From: Glossina fuscipes
Lineage: Eukaryota; Arthropoda; Insecta; Diptera; Glossinidae
Reading direction: 5' to 3'
DNA: 64,000 nt
Assembly: GCF_014805625.2 (NCBI RefSeq)
Contig: NW_023998564.1
Coordinates: forward strand, 162,293-226,292
This document shows, piece after piece, positions 14,150 to 27,500 of the stretch. Each line of letters starts with the position of its first letter. Position 1 is the first letter of the stretch. A model generated the notes under the pieces. The model was not told where the DNA came from and ran no database searches. It saw only the letters and a list, made by a program, of their open reading frames with translations. A program made the translations under genes and the position numbers.

Positions 14150-14345
14150 GCCGAAAAAGCGATCCGATCCGAACCGTTTATAATAGGGTTCGTCGTTAGA
14201 CCAAAACCGATCAGTGCACCAAACTTCACCGAAGCATCTCAGAAATGGCGACCTTCAGGTTAAACACAAGAAAGAAAATAGGACCGATAGAAGGATAAAC
14301 AGAGCAACTTTAATCGGTGATTCTGTGGATAGCAAAATGGAAATC
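14150..14345 (+). repeat. Dispersed repeat, degenerate copy
   Basis: This copy contains GCGATCCGATCCGAACCGTT, a GGGTTCGTCGTTAGACCAAA-like block and a CACCAAACTTCACCGAAGCATCTCAGAA-like block. These align in the same order with 43265-43380 and 57215-57290. The 75-codon frame across it is fortuitous. Confidence 0.55.
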
Positions 14346-15889
14346 TATGTCAAAAATCCTCGTCTCTGCAACAAGCATCGGCGCAGACTTAATCTACCAT
14401 TACTGCAAGTGCTGGAAAATATAAACAGCAATATAATATAATATATATCGCAACCAGTGTCAGGAAATCCTTGACTTCATGTGAAATTTTTTAAATGCAA
14501 AAAAAAAGTGTTTGGTTTCTATTGCACCCGAATGAATGACTAGACCACAAAGTATTTGGAAAACACAATAAAACGGAAGCATTTTTTAAAGCACGAAAAA
14601 CTTACTTTACACAATCTTCGAAACGAGAGAAAGCAAACCACCCAATGAAAGTTTTCCAGGCACGGGAAGAAAAAATGAATCATTTACTGACTTACGTATA
14701 CGCTTACATGCATATGCATGCAAACATCGATTTCTAAAAAAAATAATTTTTTTTACTTCCAAATTCAATAATAGAAGTTTGTTTGTTTGTATAGCGAAAA
14801 TTACCCCAAAAAAATGCTTAAATATTTCCTGAAAGAGAAACTAATACATTGTACGACTATATAACCAGCGATACATCTGCAGTATATGTACATATGTGTG
14901 CATATGTGCCGTCTCATCTGCTCATCAATATATTTTCCGCGTAAAGTAAATATTTACAAAATTATGAAATCATAACAAAATTTATATCTTTCACAATAAC
15001 ATTAACATTTCGATTCTTTCACGTTGCGCGTTGCATTTCCTTCAGATTAAAAAAATAAATAAATAAAATTTATTTTCTCGTAGGAATTCATGAAAATTTT
15101 CATATTCAATTCAATTCGATTCGCTTAACGCCCGCTTTTTCGTTTAGTTTATTGTATATAAACCAAACCGAAAAAAAATGATAATAATAATAATAAAAAC
15201 GCTTAGATGGCCGTAATTACATTGTAGAGCGATAGGAAGTCCATCCATGTTATGGGTAATTTCGCACAGCTAGTAATATAGATGAAACGAAATGATATTG
15301 GGAAAAGAAACAATCTGTCATATTGTGAATCATCTAGTCATGAATTTTTCTTATGAATTTATCCTCATAATCACTCATCCAGTTTGAGTAAAATTTATAA
15401 AAGAAAAACTATTGAAGGATAAATACAAAAACAAACAAAAAAGAAAGGAAATAAAGTTGAATTTAAGCGTTACGTTCGAATTGGTTTAGTTAAAGCAATA
15501 AAGTTCAAGTAGTTTTTCTATGGTTATCTGCATTGCATTCCGGACTGAATAACAATCACTTTGCACGTTTACATTATAAAAGTGCATAACGAATATGCTC
15601 TAATAATTATCATACGGCAGCAGACAAACACTTCATTATGAATGTAAAGCAGCACTTGTAATATTTTATTTTTAATTAAAAATAAACTTCAATAATAAAT
15701 AAGAAATATTTACAATCAAACAAACACATTTAAAATGTATGACACAGTTTACATGCTTCGAAGTAAGAAAATTGAATTCTTACGGTGTATTTTTCATAAG
15801 CACTGTTCTTATGTTGTTGAATTAAATTTTGTGCAAATATAAAACAATATGTTGCTCTTCGTGCGGATGTATCCAACACCCAAAAAGAG

Positions 15890-16060
15890 TTGAGATAGAC
15901 TCACTTCTTGTTGTACTAATTGATCCAGAAAGTGATATTAAGTTTGTCTGTCCATCTGTTCGTCTTCGATCTACAAGTTTCAAACTTTTAAGACATTTTG
16001 ATGAAGATCGATATATCGACCGCCCAAGTATGTTACGGATCGGATCAGATATTTTCACTT
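15890..16060 (-). repeat. Dispersed repeat, degenerate copy
   Basis: This reverse-orientation copy has AGATAGACTCACTTCTTGTT, then TAATTGATCCAGAAAGTGAT and TTTGTCTGTCCATCTGTTCG. Both strands are open for 78-92 codons, but the reading frames simply follow the repeat. Confidence 0.5.
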
Positions 16061-16064
16061 GCTT

Positions 16065-17570
16065 TTTCTTTTTTTGTTTCGAACATTTCGGTAGTGTAAG
16101 TAAGTAAAAAGTAAGGCTTACTTAGAGAAAAGTAGCAGAACTAAAGTAATCGAGTTGGACGATATTGCGGATCTAAAGATTACTACTAAAGATTTCTCTA
16201 AAAAATTTTTTTACTGATTCTTTTTATTATGACCAATTACTCGAGAAATGATCCCTATACAAATACCACAGTGGTGGTCAGAAACAAATTGGCAAAGAGA
16301 AAAAGATAGGAAGCTGGTGGTTGCAGGCTAGTGAGTGTCTGCCAAAACGGCAAGCATTTTGCTTTTTCCGACTGACCACTCACTATAGCTGCGCCTATAC
16401 TACACTGAGATTGACGCCCACACACATTGACTTTTGGTAATCACTATTCTTTTCTATCTGGCTTGTCATGTCGATTAAACAGAATAGAAATAAAACTGAG
16501 AAAAGAAGATTGACGGAAGAACTTAGAAAGTATCTGTTGAAACTTTAAAAAATAAAAGACTTAACTTCATTTAAGGGATATGTCGAAACAGCGCAACTCA
16601 GGGACCGACTCATCGAGTGAACTCGATCGTGTTATTTGCGATTGCATTTAGAGTTGCCGTTTATCGCGTCGATTTATCGAGTAATGATTTTACGGCAGTC
16701 GATATATTGCACATTTTTCTTACTATGAAAATAAGTGAAAAATTTCTCTATCATAAAATTGCTGTCGATTAGTATGTTCAAAGGTATATAAAGGATACCT
16801 AATCTCACTAACGTGACGGAAATTTCAAAAAGCCGCGAAAGACAAATAATTTTTTTGGACACTTTTACCTTTTGGTACCATAAAATAAAAGGTTATTATG
16901 AAAAAGAAGTTAATTAAAAAATTTTAAGGAGAAAGAAGTATTGAAGGGTTATGAAAATATGATTAAAAAAATTATATAAATTACAAATAATTCTTTTGGA
17001 TTATTATTTTGCATATTTATTTATTTATTATTTTCTTCTTCCTCCCCTTGTATTTGTCACTCATATGCAGATGATAGCACAAACTCCATACTGGTTATGC
17101 CTCGATTGAAGCAGACAATGCATAGACTTGCAAAACGATATTGTCGAGAATGGCTTTTGAATCGAGAATTATAAACCGGCCTTCCTTTAATAAAGACTAG
17201 CCTACAACATTGTGTTCCATTGGTGAGACATTACACCTTTAGAGATTACAAAAGGTTAATTCTACCCTATAAGTTTTGTAAATAGATGAACACATAAGAA
17301 ACTTTTAAGCAACGATTTTTTAATTAGAGCCATTGTCTTTTTAGAGTTTACAAACATAGATTATTTTTCGAAAGTGAAAATATTTAGCCTGAGAGTCTTG
17401 AGTATATTATTCAGCAATTTCAGTATCGATCTCTACTCAAAAAGTCGTTTTAACAAAAAAAGTAAATAATATAAGCGGAGAAAATAACATAAAGATAGTC
17501 TTAAAACTCGCTACAATAAGACTTTGGCCTCTTCCTGAAAAACTGTCGGGAGTGGTGGCACCTGTAAAGG
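16065..17570. other. AT-rich non-coding DNA
   Basis: No supported gene, RNA or recognisable mobile element. Confidence 0.5.
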
Positions 17571-17579
17571 TTGATCATA

Positions 17580-17860
17580 TTCATACTTTTATACCCAACG
17601 CCGAAAGATGCAGGTATGCTCATTTTGTCAAAACGTCCATATATATACATAATTAATCACCATTAAACTCTGCGCCAATTTGTTTGTCTGTCTGAGTAAT
17701 GTCCGCGATAAGCATTTCCATAGCCATGAAAATGACGCTATCGTCTTCAAATTTGACGAAAAGATTGTAAATAATTGCAAGCAGGTTGGCATTCAAAATG
17801 GGTCAAATGACACAGCCACAATGAAGCGTACAATGAATGCATCTCTGTCTGAAACTAGTA
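17580..17860 (-). repeat. Dispersed repeat, degenerate copy
   Basis: It begins with CTTTTATACCCAACGCCGAAA, followed by GGTATGCTCATTTTGTCAAA and a TTGTTTGTCTGTCTGAG core. The CGCCGAAAGATG...CTCATTT.GTCA.AACGT block also occurs at 63864-63902, which ties the two copies together. Confidence 0.55.
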
Positions 17861-17864
17861 TACA

Positions 17865-19680
17865 CTTATTTAAACTGAGAACAGATATGTTTTTAAACTC
17901 TTAAAACACAATAATGAAAATTTTTCTGTTTCATTTTAAGATGACGATATTTGGAAGCTTCCTCCATAGTTGAATATAACTTTCTTACTTGTCTTTTTAT
18001 TTATTTATTAATTTTTTTACGATAGGAAGGGTTAAGTAGAGTGGGATCATATTTGTTTTTCCATTAGGGCTGTAACATCCCATACCCAGAATTCATATAA
18101 GGAGGCCGCGAGCTCCTATCAGTAAGAATTATTAAAATCAACTTAATTATGTTCGCGTATAAGTACATGCGTCAGTCTCTGGTTGGCATTCTCAATGTCG
18201 TAAAACCTAGTATAGAAGAGTTGCATTTAACGGACAGTTGGAACTCAGAAATGAACGTATTCGTGAATACTGTAAAAGTTTGGCGCACTGCCACATGCAA
18301 AGTCAAAAAACGATCAAAAATCGAATTTCCAAGATTTTCCGATATCCCCCTTGAAATAGTTATAGTTTTTCTGCTTATCACACTTATACTTACTTACTTC
18401 AGCGAATTAATCGCAATTTCAATTAAACAAATTTTTTCCCTTTCCTTTCAGTATTGTGTTTAATGCATCAAGACATTGCATTGACATGCCCTTTCATCTC
18501 AATAAATTTATTAAAAATATATGCAACATATGCAAGAGTATTATTTATAAGATTGTCTGGTGTCATCATAATTAAATAATGAAATTTAAATCAAATTCAA
18601 TTTAAAAGTCCACCAAACAAAATTACGAAGAAAAATACACAACAATGTAGCTAAGTGACGATTGTTTACATATATAGCCTATATAACTAATGCACTTTTC
18701 ATGTAATCAACATAGTTTACATACGCATTAACATAAGGTCGTAGATGTGTAAACGCGTTGCGTTCTCCCTATATGGTATGCGGTAAAATGTGCACATGAA
18801 ATTGGTTGTCATTGTGATATTTTTCTATAATTTTTTTTTTTTTGTTTATTTTTCTTTCTTTTCTTGCTGACCACTGCAAAAATTTAGCATTGCCTCTGTG
18901 ATGTTCATATAATTTGCATATATATTATAGACAATTGCGGGAATATATTGAAATGAAATATTCGAAATTGTTGGACCCATGCCACATGTGTTTAGTTAAA
19001 CGTTGCCGGTATGCGAGCCGATAGACGTGTGCATACAATATGCCCCGTGATCATCATATTACCAATCCAAGGCGTATGCAATAAAATTGCCTTGTCCTGG
19101 CATCTGTTACCTGATTGTCATCAATACTTGTGCTAGTCAACAGTAATTTGTGCGTTTGCCGAGCACAAGTTGTTGCTTACTTTCCATGCACGCTCATGTT
19201 GTTTACCCGGAAAGCCTTATATGTTCCATAAAAATGGCAAACATACGGTTATTGCTTCAATAGGTTTGTAACATACATACATTATTAATGCGTCTGAGCA
19301 GTAATGCTTATAAAGGATCATTGAATCGTATAAATTCTACAGCTTTAGCTAAGCGCAGAAATTCTACACAACAGACTTGTCACAAGTAATAATAGTAGCG
19401 ATCGGTCTTAAGAGTTCTTGTTCTAGAGTAACGCGGCCTTTCTCATCTAATTTCTAGGCTCGTAAAAATGATTTTTTTCATTGGAAAAGCCGGGATAAGA
19501 ACCTTACCAAGTGCACACGCTTAAGCCATAATAGTTTAGAGTATAATTTTCAACTCCAATCGAAGTTATTCAGTTATTCCGATCTCAGGTAATTTAATAA
19601 AGTGAATTTTTTTTCTCTGAATGCATTAATCAATCAAATTAAATACTTAAAACCTTAAGTGTATATTGTTGTCAATTATC
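17865..19680. other. AT-rich non-coding DNA
   Basis: No supported gene. A 104-codon plus-strand frame (18149-18463) is overlapped by a 69-codon frame on the other strand, and neither has a recognisable motif. Confidence 0.5.
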
Positions 19681-19684
19681 TACG

Positions 19685-19701
19685 TTAATTTAAAATTTAT
19701 T
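19685..19701. repeat. Target-site duplication, left copy (SINE fragment)
   Basis: TTAATTTAAAATTTATT here is repeated exactly at 19779-19795. The pair brackets the SINE 3' fragment. Confidence 0.75.
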
Positions 19702-19778
19702 GTTATTATTATTAATTTCGCCAAACGAAAAAATTCCAAGATTAAACTCTTAAAGCACTTGCATCTAAGGCTATCGGC
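19702..19778 (-). mobile_element. 5'-truncated tRNA-derived SINE copy
   Basis: This 77-bp body matches the 3' part of the SINE at 55115-55296. It has a (ATT)n stretch, then (nearly shared) ATTCYAAGAYTAAASTCTTA and AAGCACTWGCATCTARGGCTATCGG. In the minus orientation the ATT run is the AAT-type 3' tail. The tRNA-like head is absent. The 17-bp direct repeat on both sides fits target-primed reverse transcription of a 5'-truncated SINE. Confidence 0.8.
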
Positions 19779-19795
19779 TTAATTTAAAATTTATT
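19779..19795. repeat. Target-site duplication, right copy (SINE fragment)
   Basis: This is an exact copy of the 17-bp sequence at 19685-19701. Its first two bases are shared with the end of the SINE homology. Confidence 0.75.
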
Positions 19796-19799
19796 TCAG

Positions 19800-20860
19800 T
19801 TTATTTTCCCAATTTTGTGTTTGAGATTTATTTTAAAATTAAGTCGAATTGGAATGTAGACGACAATATGTATTTAAGGATTGAAGAGTAAGATAAATAG
19901 AAAAAAGGAGTCCTTTTTTCTCGTATTATTCCACTCGCATGAAAAGATTTTTTCATAACTTTTATCTGATGACTTTCAAACTTAATCTAAGTTAAATTGA
20001 TCAAGTTTTTTAGTATTTTGATTTGAAAATAATTCAATCAAATAAAATTTTCATTGCATCTGTTACCTGACTGCTGTAAAATAAAAGAATTGAAAAGGTA
20101 GGTAGCATATTTTTTCGGGACGACAGTATTCGCGGTATTCACTGTAACCGAAAGAAAAATAATCTAATAGCCATTTTTTTTGCGAATGCTGCTCATATTG
20201 AAAGTCTTTTCAAGATTTTATCTCGTTTTTTGTGCTTACGTATATTTATGAGATTGTTTTACAAATTAATAATACACTAGGACACACAAAGTTGTTGGTA
20301 TTTACAGTAAACAGATAGATACAATTAATTTACTGAACTGAACAACATCGACTGAACCTACTTTCAAATGCTTCGATTTTGACGGAGATAAAGTATTAAA
20401 TATTGTAAAACATATGAAAAACGGTCATTTATTTTTTTATTTGTTATTTGTGCGACCATAAAAATGTGTATTAAGATTGTTGAGATATAACCACTTAAGA
20501 GTAAATGCTTAAGAAAACTGGCGAATTTTTAGAGGTTTTTTATTTGCTAACGTTAAGAAAATCTTTAGTTGCATTTGGGTCAAATCTTAAGTGAAGATAA
20601 AAATAGCCATTTTTTATCTCATAAGGAGAACAAACGGAAGGACAATTGTGTATAAATGTCGTTATTATTATTATATCATGTACCATTTGTTTTGCAGGGT
20701 ATTTTAGATTTGTGCGGATATGTGTTACCCAGAAGGGCATAAGATAGACCCAGCTTTTATTGCTTTGTCATCTTTTTTTTTGTAATTAAGCGACAGCTCC
20801 TTATTTTTGACGAAATTTAATGTTTTGACCCAGACGTTTCGAACCGCCTCTTCCTACGAA
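19800..20860. other. AT-rich non-coding DNA
   Basis: No supported gene. A further worn copy of the dispersed repeat (reverse) may end near 20760, judged from AAGATAGACCCAGCTTTTAT. Confidence 0.45.
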
Positions 20861-20867
20861 ATATAAC

Positions 20868-21330
20868 GGCAAAAGTAAAGCTGGGGTTTGTTCCCGAGTT
20901 TCCAGAACGCCATACAAATGGAACATAGTCCTCCCGTATTCCCAGCTGAAGTGTATGCAATTGCATCTGGTCTCCGACAGCCAAGCCTTAAAGACCCTAG
21001 GGGTACCAACGACAATATCCAGACTAGTGAATATTACTGAATAAGCTAGGCAGGCACAACCATATGCACCTAATTTGGGGGCCTGGGCGTTCGGGTGTTA
21101 AAGCAACGAAAGGGTTGGCTGTCTAGCTAACAGGGGCAGCCCGAGGGGCAATGATATGTCCTGAACCGTTCTGCAGCGTACCAAGAAACCACATTAACAG
21201 ACTGGTATTTCAATGGGCACAGAATAGAGCGAATTGCCAATATAAGCAACATGCAGAACAACGACAGGCAAAAAGATTAATAAAATCTTCCGGTAGGACA
21301 TAGACATCACTGGAACTGCGAATTATTTTA
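20868..21330 (+). pseudogene. LINE RNase H-domain relic
   Basis: The plus-strand translation shows the ribonuclease H region found C-terminal of reverse transcriptase in several insect LINEs. I see SDSQALKTLGVPTTISRLVN (about 20.97-21.03 kb), then LIWGPGRSGVKA-K (about 21.07-21.12 kb, matching the usual LIWVPGHSGVKGNE), then INRLVFQWAQNRA (about 21.2 kb). Frame changes and stops separate the blocks. The Asp in SDSQA is one of the conserved RNase H acidic residues, and the His of the GHSG motif is mutated to Arg. No reverse transcriptase part is visible upstream, so this is an internal or 3' fragment. It is less AT-rich than its surroundings. Confidence 0.82.
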
Positions 21331-21334
21331 TGTA

Positions 21335-23980
21335 ATCTTCAATAAGTTCGTTTCTCTTTCGGCGGTTACAGTCTTTAATTTCCCAAAAAATTTCGCTTTG
21401 TTTGCTTTCTTATGGCGCTTTAATAGCTATTGGGTGACGTAGCTGTGTGTATGCACGGGTGGGTGGGTGGATGCCTGTATGCGCGCGTCTACATCGACAC
21501 ATTCGTTTTTTTCATATGGCATGAAGCAAACAAAACGTCAATTAATCTTAACAAAGAAAATTTATACTTTTGTGTGCAAAAAAATGCTTCTGAAGGGTAA
21601 GAGGTTCTCTAATTAAGAATATATGTACAATGTTTTTAATTACAGAATTATTTTAAAGAATTATCTTTTACTTGGTTTTTTTGCTTGCTTTTAATTTGTG
21701 TTTTAAAATAAATAAACTTTTTATTATTTCAATTTTTATTAATTCAATGCTATGTCTATCACTAACTGTGCAAAAATATGCAAATATCTATTACCAGATA
21801 TCTTTTCCAAATTCATCCATTGACGTCATATGTCATTTTGTTGTAGTTAAATTCATTCATAAACTTTTACGATATGCCTAAGACTGCTTTTAAAACGTAG
21901 TAAGAATTTATTTATTTTCGTGTTGTTTTTGGTTGAAGTTATTCTCATAAAAAGCCTGAAACATTTATTATCTGTTCATAGGAATTTTTATAGCTTAATA
22001 AAACAAGAAAAATAATTAAGTGAAATTTTTAAAGTAACAGTCGCTAACGTCAACATAAAATTTCAAGAATAGACTGATACGGCTAAGTTAAGCCAAGCTG
22101 TGCTTGTAATCAAGAAAGCAACTGTCTCCAGCTCTTACAAGGGGAATGAAACTTATTAAACCGTTGGCGTCTATATGTAAAAATAAATTAATTCTTTATC
22201 AATTTTAATGCACTTACAAGTATTGATTGTATGTTTAAGTACGCAGTGAATTTTTCCTCTTCGCTCTTGGGTGAAATGTAAGCGTATTAAATAAAAGTTA
22301 AAATATGATATCACTCAATTACTCTCCGGTATGACACATTAGTCAACACTATCGCCATTTGATCTTTGAAAAGTCTCCACCTTCAACGATTCGTGTTCAA
22401 ATTCCATGACAATCTGATAATTACTTCACAGGTTACAACTGTTTTAGTGACATTACAATTATAATTTTGAAAACAATGGAAAAAGTTGTGTTTCGTGTCG
22501 CATCGGGTTTTGAGTGGGAAAACCACCTTTCAAACCTAGTAATGTCATATAAAATGTGTCTCTTTTCTCATTTCAAACAAATCCTAAGGACATCAATGAT
22601 AACGAAAACTGATACTCACCCGAGTTTGGCAATTGGTCCGAAAAACAAAAAGTAAGTACACAAAATCCTTTTTTAACTGGAGAAGTGCGTGAGGTAGCTG
22701 GTATCTGAAGCTGATATCAGAAGGCAATCTATTTACTATTTGGACATTTGTTATTGAGAACTACGTCGAATAAAGTTTTCTGCAAGCGTATTGATGACTC
22801 AGAACACTGCTTGCGGCTATTTCAGCAGAATATTTTTTCATGTATGCACCACTACAGTCCACCACAGTTAAATCGGCAGTCAGTCGAGTGAATAAAAAAC
22901 AATGAAAGTCTTCCAAAGCGGCGAAGAAAGTAGTGTCGCTATTGCAATTTATATACTAATGGCCGGAATCTCATGAAATATTGATACATATTCTTTGTAG
23001 TTCGATACTATTCAGAAATCATATGGATCTGTCAACAATGTTTTCACATATGTGTCAGACCAATGACTTATTGTGTCATCACTTATATGACGATATATTG
23101 AAAAAGTTCAAAGCTCATCAAGTTCCCAGATTGACACAACATTTTATGGTATTCTAACCATGAATGAGAGAAATTTTGCTTTTCATTTCCCAAAAAAAAT
23201 CCGAAAAAGGTTTTCCCTAATGCAACTCTCTGGGTGTTCTTTATCTACGTTTATCATAAATCGTATAAAAAACGTGTGTCTTGCTTATCGTCTATATAGC
23301 GAAAAGGAAGATTTAACTGAATAATTCTCATAATATGCACTAGTAAGCTTCCAATAAATTTTATCATATATTTTATCGTAGATATAATTTCCCAACGACT
23401 TGTACGCTTATTCTCTTTTGAATTTATTTAAGAAGTTATTTTACTACGAGAAAATCGCATTCAGATTAAAAGTTCCCATCAGCTGTGATTTGAATTATTT
23501 TAAACTATAATTTTTGTCTTCCGCTAAATCCACCTCCCTATTCTATTTCAATTCTTTTATACCCACCACCGAAAAATGGGCACGTTTGCGTATATACTTA
23601 CGTACAAGGTGTTGTCTCCCCATTTTCATGATGAAAATTCCCTCGTTTGTAAAAATTAATATATCAGTTTGAAACTTGGCAAGAAGATTAAAAATTCTAA
23701 TGTACAAGTTGATGTTGAAAGCGGGCAAAATACTTCCACCTACACGACAAAACTTCCATCTACATTCCACAAAAGTGAAAAAAATTATCCTCGCTCGTCT
23801 AGATTTAAAGAGTATAGAAATTCACTTTTTTTATTTCTTTTTATGTCTCTTATTTAGCAGAAATGCAGCATCCAACGTAAATTTCATAAAACATGCGAAA
23901 ATTTTACCATACTATGTTCTTATACCCACAAAGGACGGGGGATATTTTCTTTTGGTCAAAACACTAAGAAGAAGACACTT
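21335..23980. other. AT-rich non-coding DNA
   Basis: No supported gene. There is a short GGGT-type run near 21455-21470 and another decayed dispersed-repeat piece near 23560-23600 (TTTTATACCCACCACCGAAA). Confidence 0.5.
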
Positions 23981-23984
23981 TAGA

Positions 23985-24110
23985 AATATATAATGTATAT
24001 ATTCTTGATTAGAACCAAATTCTGAATCGATTTAAGTATGTCCATCTGACCGTCTGTCCGTCTGTGTGTTGTCTATTGGAAATATTCTCCTGGCCATAAA
24101 AATGAAGCTA
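23985..24110 (-). repeat. Dispersed repeat, degenerate copy
   Basis: This copy contains TTCTTGATTAGAACCAAATT, CTGAATCGATTTAAGTATGT and CCATCTGACCGTCTGTCCGT. It is one of the clearest examples of the core, with TATACCCACAAAGGACGGGG about 60 bp upstream. Confidence 0.6.
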
Positions 24111-24279
24111 AAAATTGGGTTTGTACTCCTCACTCATAAACTCATAGTAAATAAATGCATAAAAGTTTGAGCGCATATTGTATGGGCGATGCTGTAGCAT
24201 TTGTGCACAAAAATAGAAAAAATTGACCACGTCTACGCAATATTATAGTGTGTAAAAATTTTATTCTTCAATACCTTTA

Positions 24280-24540
24280 TAACACGCAGAAACAAGCTTC
24301 AAAAACCCCATAAGGAGTGCAAATTCATGGCCAGTGTGAAATTTGGAATGCACCTAAATATGTCCGTTTGTTCGTCTGTCCATTTGCCTGTTTGCGTAAC
24401 TTTGTAGTATTTGTGGTAAACGTCCTCCCGTTAACGAATATGAAGATATCGCTTAAAAGTTTGCAAAAGAATTTGGAATTGACCTAAACTTTTCAAAGGA
24501 CACGCCTACAACGCCCGCCCACATGCCTTTACGACAACAA
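24280..24540 (-). repeat. Dispersed repeat, second adjacent copy
   Basis: This copy contains TATGTCCGTTTGTTCGTCTG and CCATTTGCCTGTTTGCG, then AAAGGACACGCCTACAACGC. The GGACACGCC.ACA block recurs at 63960-63975, so this is another copy in the same orientation as the one at 24 kb. Confidence 0.5.
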
Positions 24541-24544
24541 CTTT

Positions 24545-27500
24545 TACTTTGGAAATAGAACAAATCAACTGCGCCCGCTCCATATTATAGAGAATTTTGT
24601 TCTTTTACTTCTTTTGTCTTGTAAACGGTGATAGGCTTAAAAAATTCGGTCCCCACCGAATTTGATTTCCTTAGTTGTTGTTTATGCTTCTTAATAATCA
24701 GTTTATGATTTTAAAACGGGATGCCGTTGCGTACATTGACAAAGTGTTAAAAATTTTGTAACAATGTATGCTCTATTCTCTTTGATACGTTTTGTTGTAT
24801 TCGTTGAATTGATATTACATTTGGATCTAACTTACACGTCTGTGCTCTCTCTAAGCGTTCACTCAAAACTTAATTATATAACTAACAAGCAGTGTTTTGT
24901 TTAGGGTGTTCCACAGTAGTGTAGCTTTATTTGAATATTTTTCACATCATCCATAGGTTGATCTGTTATAATTTATGATACTATTTACGTAACTTTGGAA
25001 AATTGAAAATGATCGCGCACAAAAAACTAAAGCGCATGACTAAATAACTCAAAGTTTACACCCAAGGTACATAAACTTTATTAACAAGACTTTTGTTCTA
25101 TTTGCTGCAATAAATGGCGGGAGTGAGCATTATACACTTTTATTGTTGCCTTATAAACACAAACTCAATATCTTATTTTAACCGTTAGCTCATTCTGCTA
25201 TTCTGCATATAGTTGTAAACATTTAATATTAGCGAAAGAGAAGAAGTCAGAAAAACGTTTTATTTTAAAAATGCGACTAAATTAATTTGCTCTATTCTGC
25301 CTTTCTGTAGATAAAAAACACTAAAAAGCAACGCCAGGGCTAAAGTATATCATCTAATAAAATGACTAAAATTGTTATTGGTTTTAGTGTCACGAAAGTA
25401 CTTAAATAAGATCTTAGAACAAAAAAAAAAACAACAGGCAAAGTTTTCTATAAGCTCCACTATCTTCTCACAAACTCATTCTTCTTATAGCTTTGCCGTC
25501 AACACAGGTTCTATATCAATACACATATAGCTCTTTTTTCAAAAATTTGGTGTAAATCAACGCAAGTACAATCAATTGAGCAAACCTATGAAAACACATA
25601 TAAAGCGTTGATGGATTTTTAAAGAGACTTTTTTTCTTTACCTCTGCATTGAACTTTATTTTTTAATTAACTTATCGACGGCCATGCAAAACACAAAAAA
25701 AAGGGAAATAATTTTGAAATATATCCTTAGACACATATTCTACTCTATATAAACTATATGAACTTGCAGAAAAACTCCCCTCAGTTTGGCGCTTTGCAAA
25801 AAATCAGCTATAGAAGACAAACTGAAGATGAAATGTGAAACGCAGATGTTTCCATCCCTTTGTAAATAAACACGACCTCGTTTGGAAAACAGCTTTCTCA
25901 TTGCTGAAGTGTCATTGAAAATGGTGAATCCATTGACCTTTGACGACGTCAGCATGTTAGACTTTTTTCGGTGTTTTCCGGTGCCATCACCGTTCCTGAT
26001 CAACTAATGCGTTCGGTATCATTAGCCTCTGTATGCCGTCGCGTACAAATGGTTTTCGACAAAGAAAAGTTGCCTTGCAACACTTTTCAAGCCAGTGCTT
26101 TTTGGAAGTATTTCGAAAGAAAACTGCGTTAATCCAGACAAACCTTGAGCAGATATAAGGCTAAGAATGATTCGAAAGGTTGCAAAGCTTCTGCGAAAAC
26201 ATTGAAACTTTAGAATAAAGATTTTGAAGTTAATTATATATTCGGCTGTTGAATCATAAATTTTTCTGCCATTTTTCCTATTATTGCGCTACACGTAATA
26301 CATAAAATCTGCAATTCTGCCTTTGAAAGATAAAAGGCGGCCGTTGAAAAGAAAATAGACTCTGTTCAGCAAAACTTCGAAGAGAAAAAATGAGGAAGAA
26401 TATTTGAAGAGCAAAGGGCAATCTTTTGGTCCTAGGATAACAGACTAATACAAAAATAATTCAAAATTTATTGTGATGGCGAAAGATATCGATAATATAT
26501 TTAAAAGCTTTTCTTCGAAACACGATTTTTTTAAATGATTTTCTTCCATTTTATTCGAAATTTTTACGACGCCTTTGAAATAAGACTTTCTTTTACGGCA
26601 CATAGTTAATTAAAACGTTCTTTATCAACACAAAATTGAACTCTTTTTGGTTGAAAATTGAGCCTTTTCTCTCAAGTATTTGCCAATCGGACAAAGCTAA
26701 ACATTTCTAAAATTCCCTACTAAGCGCCTTAGTTACGGTATTTTTTTACAAACTGGAATTAAAAAACACGGTTCAGACTGCAGAGCTTCTTCAATTGAAC
26801 ACAGCCTTTGGGAATTTTTCAAAATAATTTCTTTTTTTAATAATCAATAACATGCTTGATAACGTCCCACAGAGTATTATTACACTACAAACTTTCTTTC
26901 GATCTCAAGAAAATTGTCAAAAAATTGCCGTTTTATGCTATGATTTGTATACGTCATGAGTCTACCTTACTAGTCTGTTAATTCGCTACTTGTATCTATT
27001 ATTTATGACTTGCTTCAAAGCCAGAATACTTGTACCATTTAAAAAAACTCGCACGATCTCTTAAAAAAGCAATAAAATGTTTTCTGCGTAGAAAGGAGTG
27101 CGTTTAACATGAGTATAAAAGAACAATCCTTACAAATGATATAAGATCCATCCACCATTCGTTTTAACAAAATCGAAAGGAAGTATAACATTAATCAAGA
27201 TTACAAGAAGAAGAATGAGAAAATCATTAAGCTTATTCACCTTAATCACAATTTTTGTATATGTTCGTGGATGCATTTTAATCTTCTCAACAGAATCATA
27301 AATAATAACGAGAAATGCATGTGGAAGCATGTAAAAATATTTGTCATCAAGTTAACCACTAAGAAAATGGAATATTACAAACTTATGTGTGCATATGGTT
27401 ACATAAACACCATAAATTTATATGTTCAAATTGTACGATTTCGGCAAAGAGATAGAAGGCGCGATTTTAAGGGTCTAAGAAATTAGTGCAAGGACTGTCA

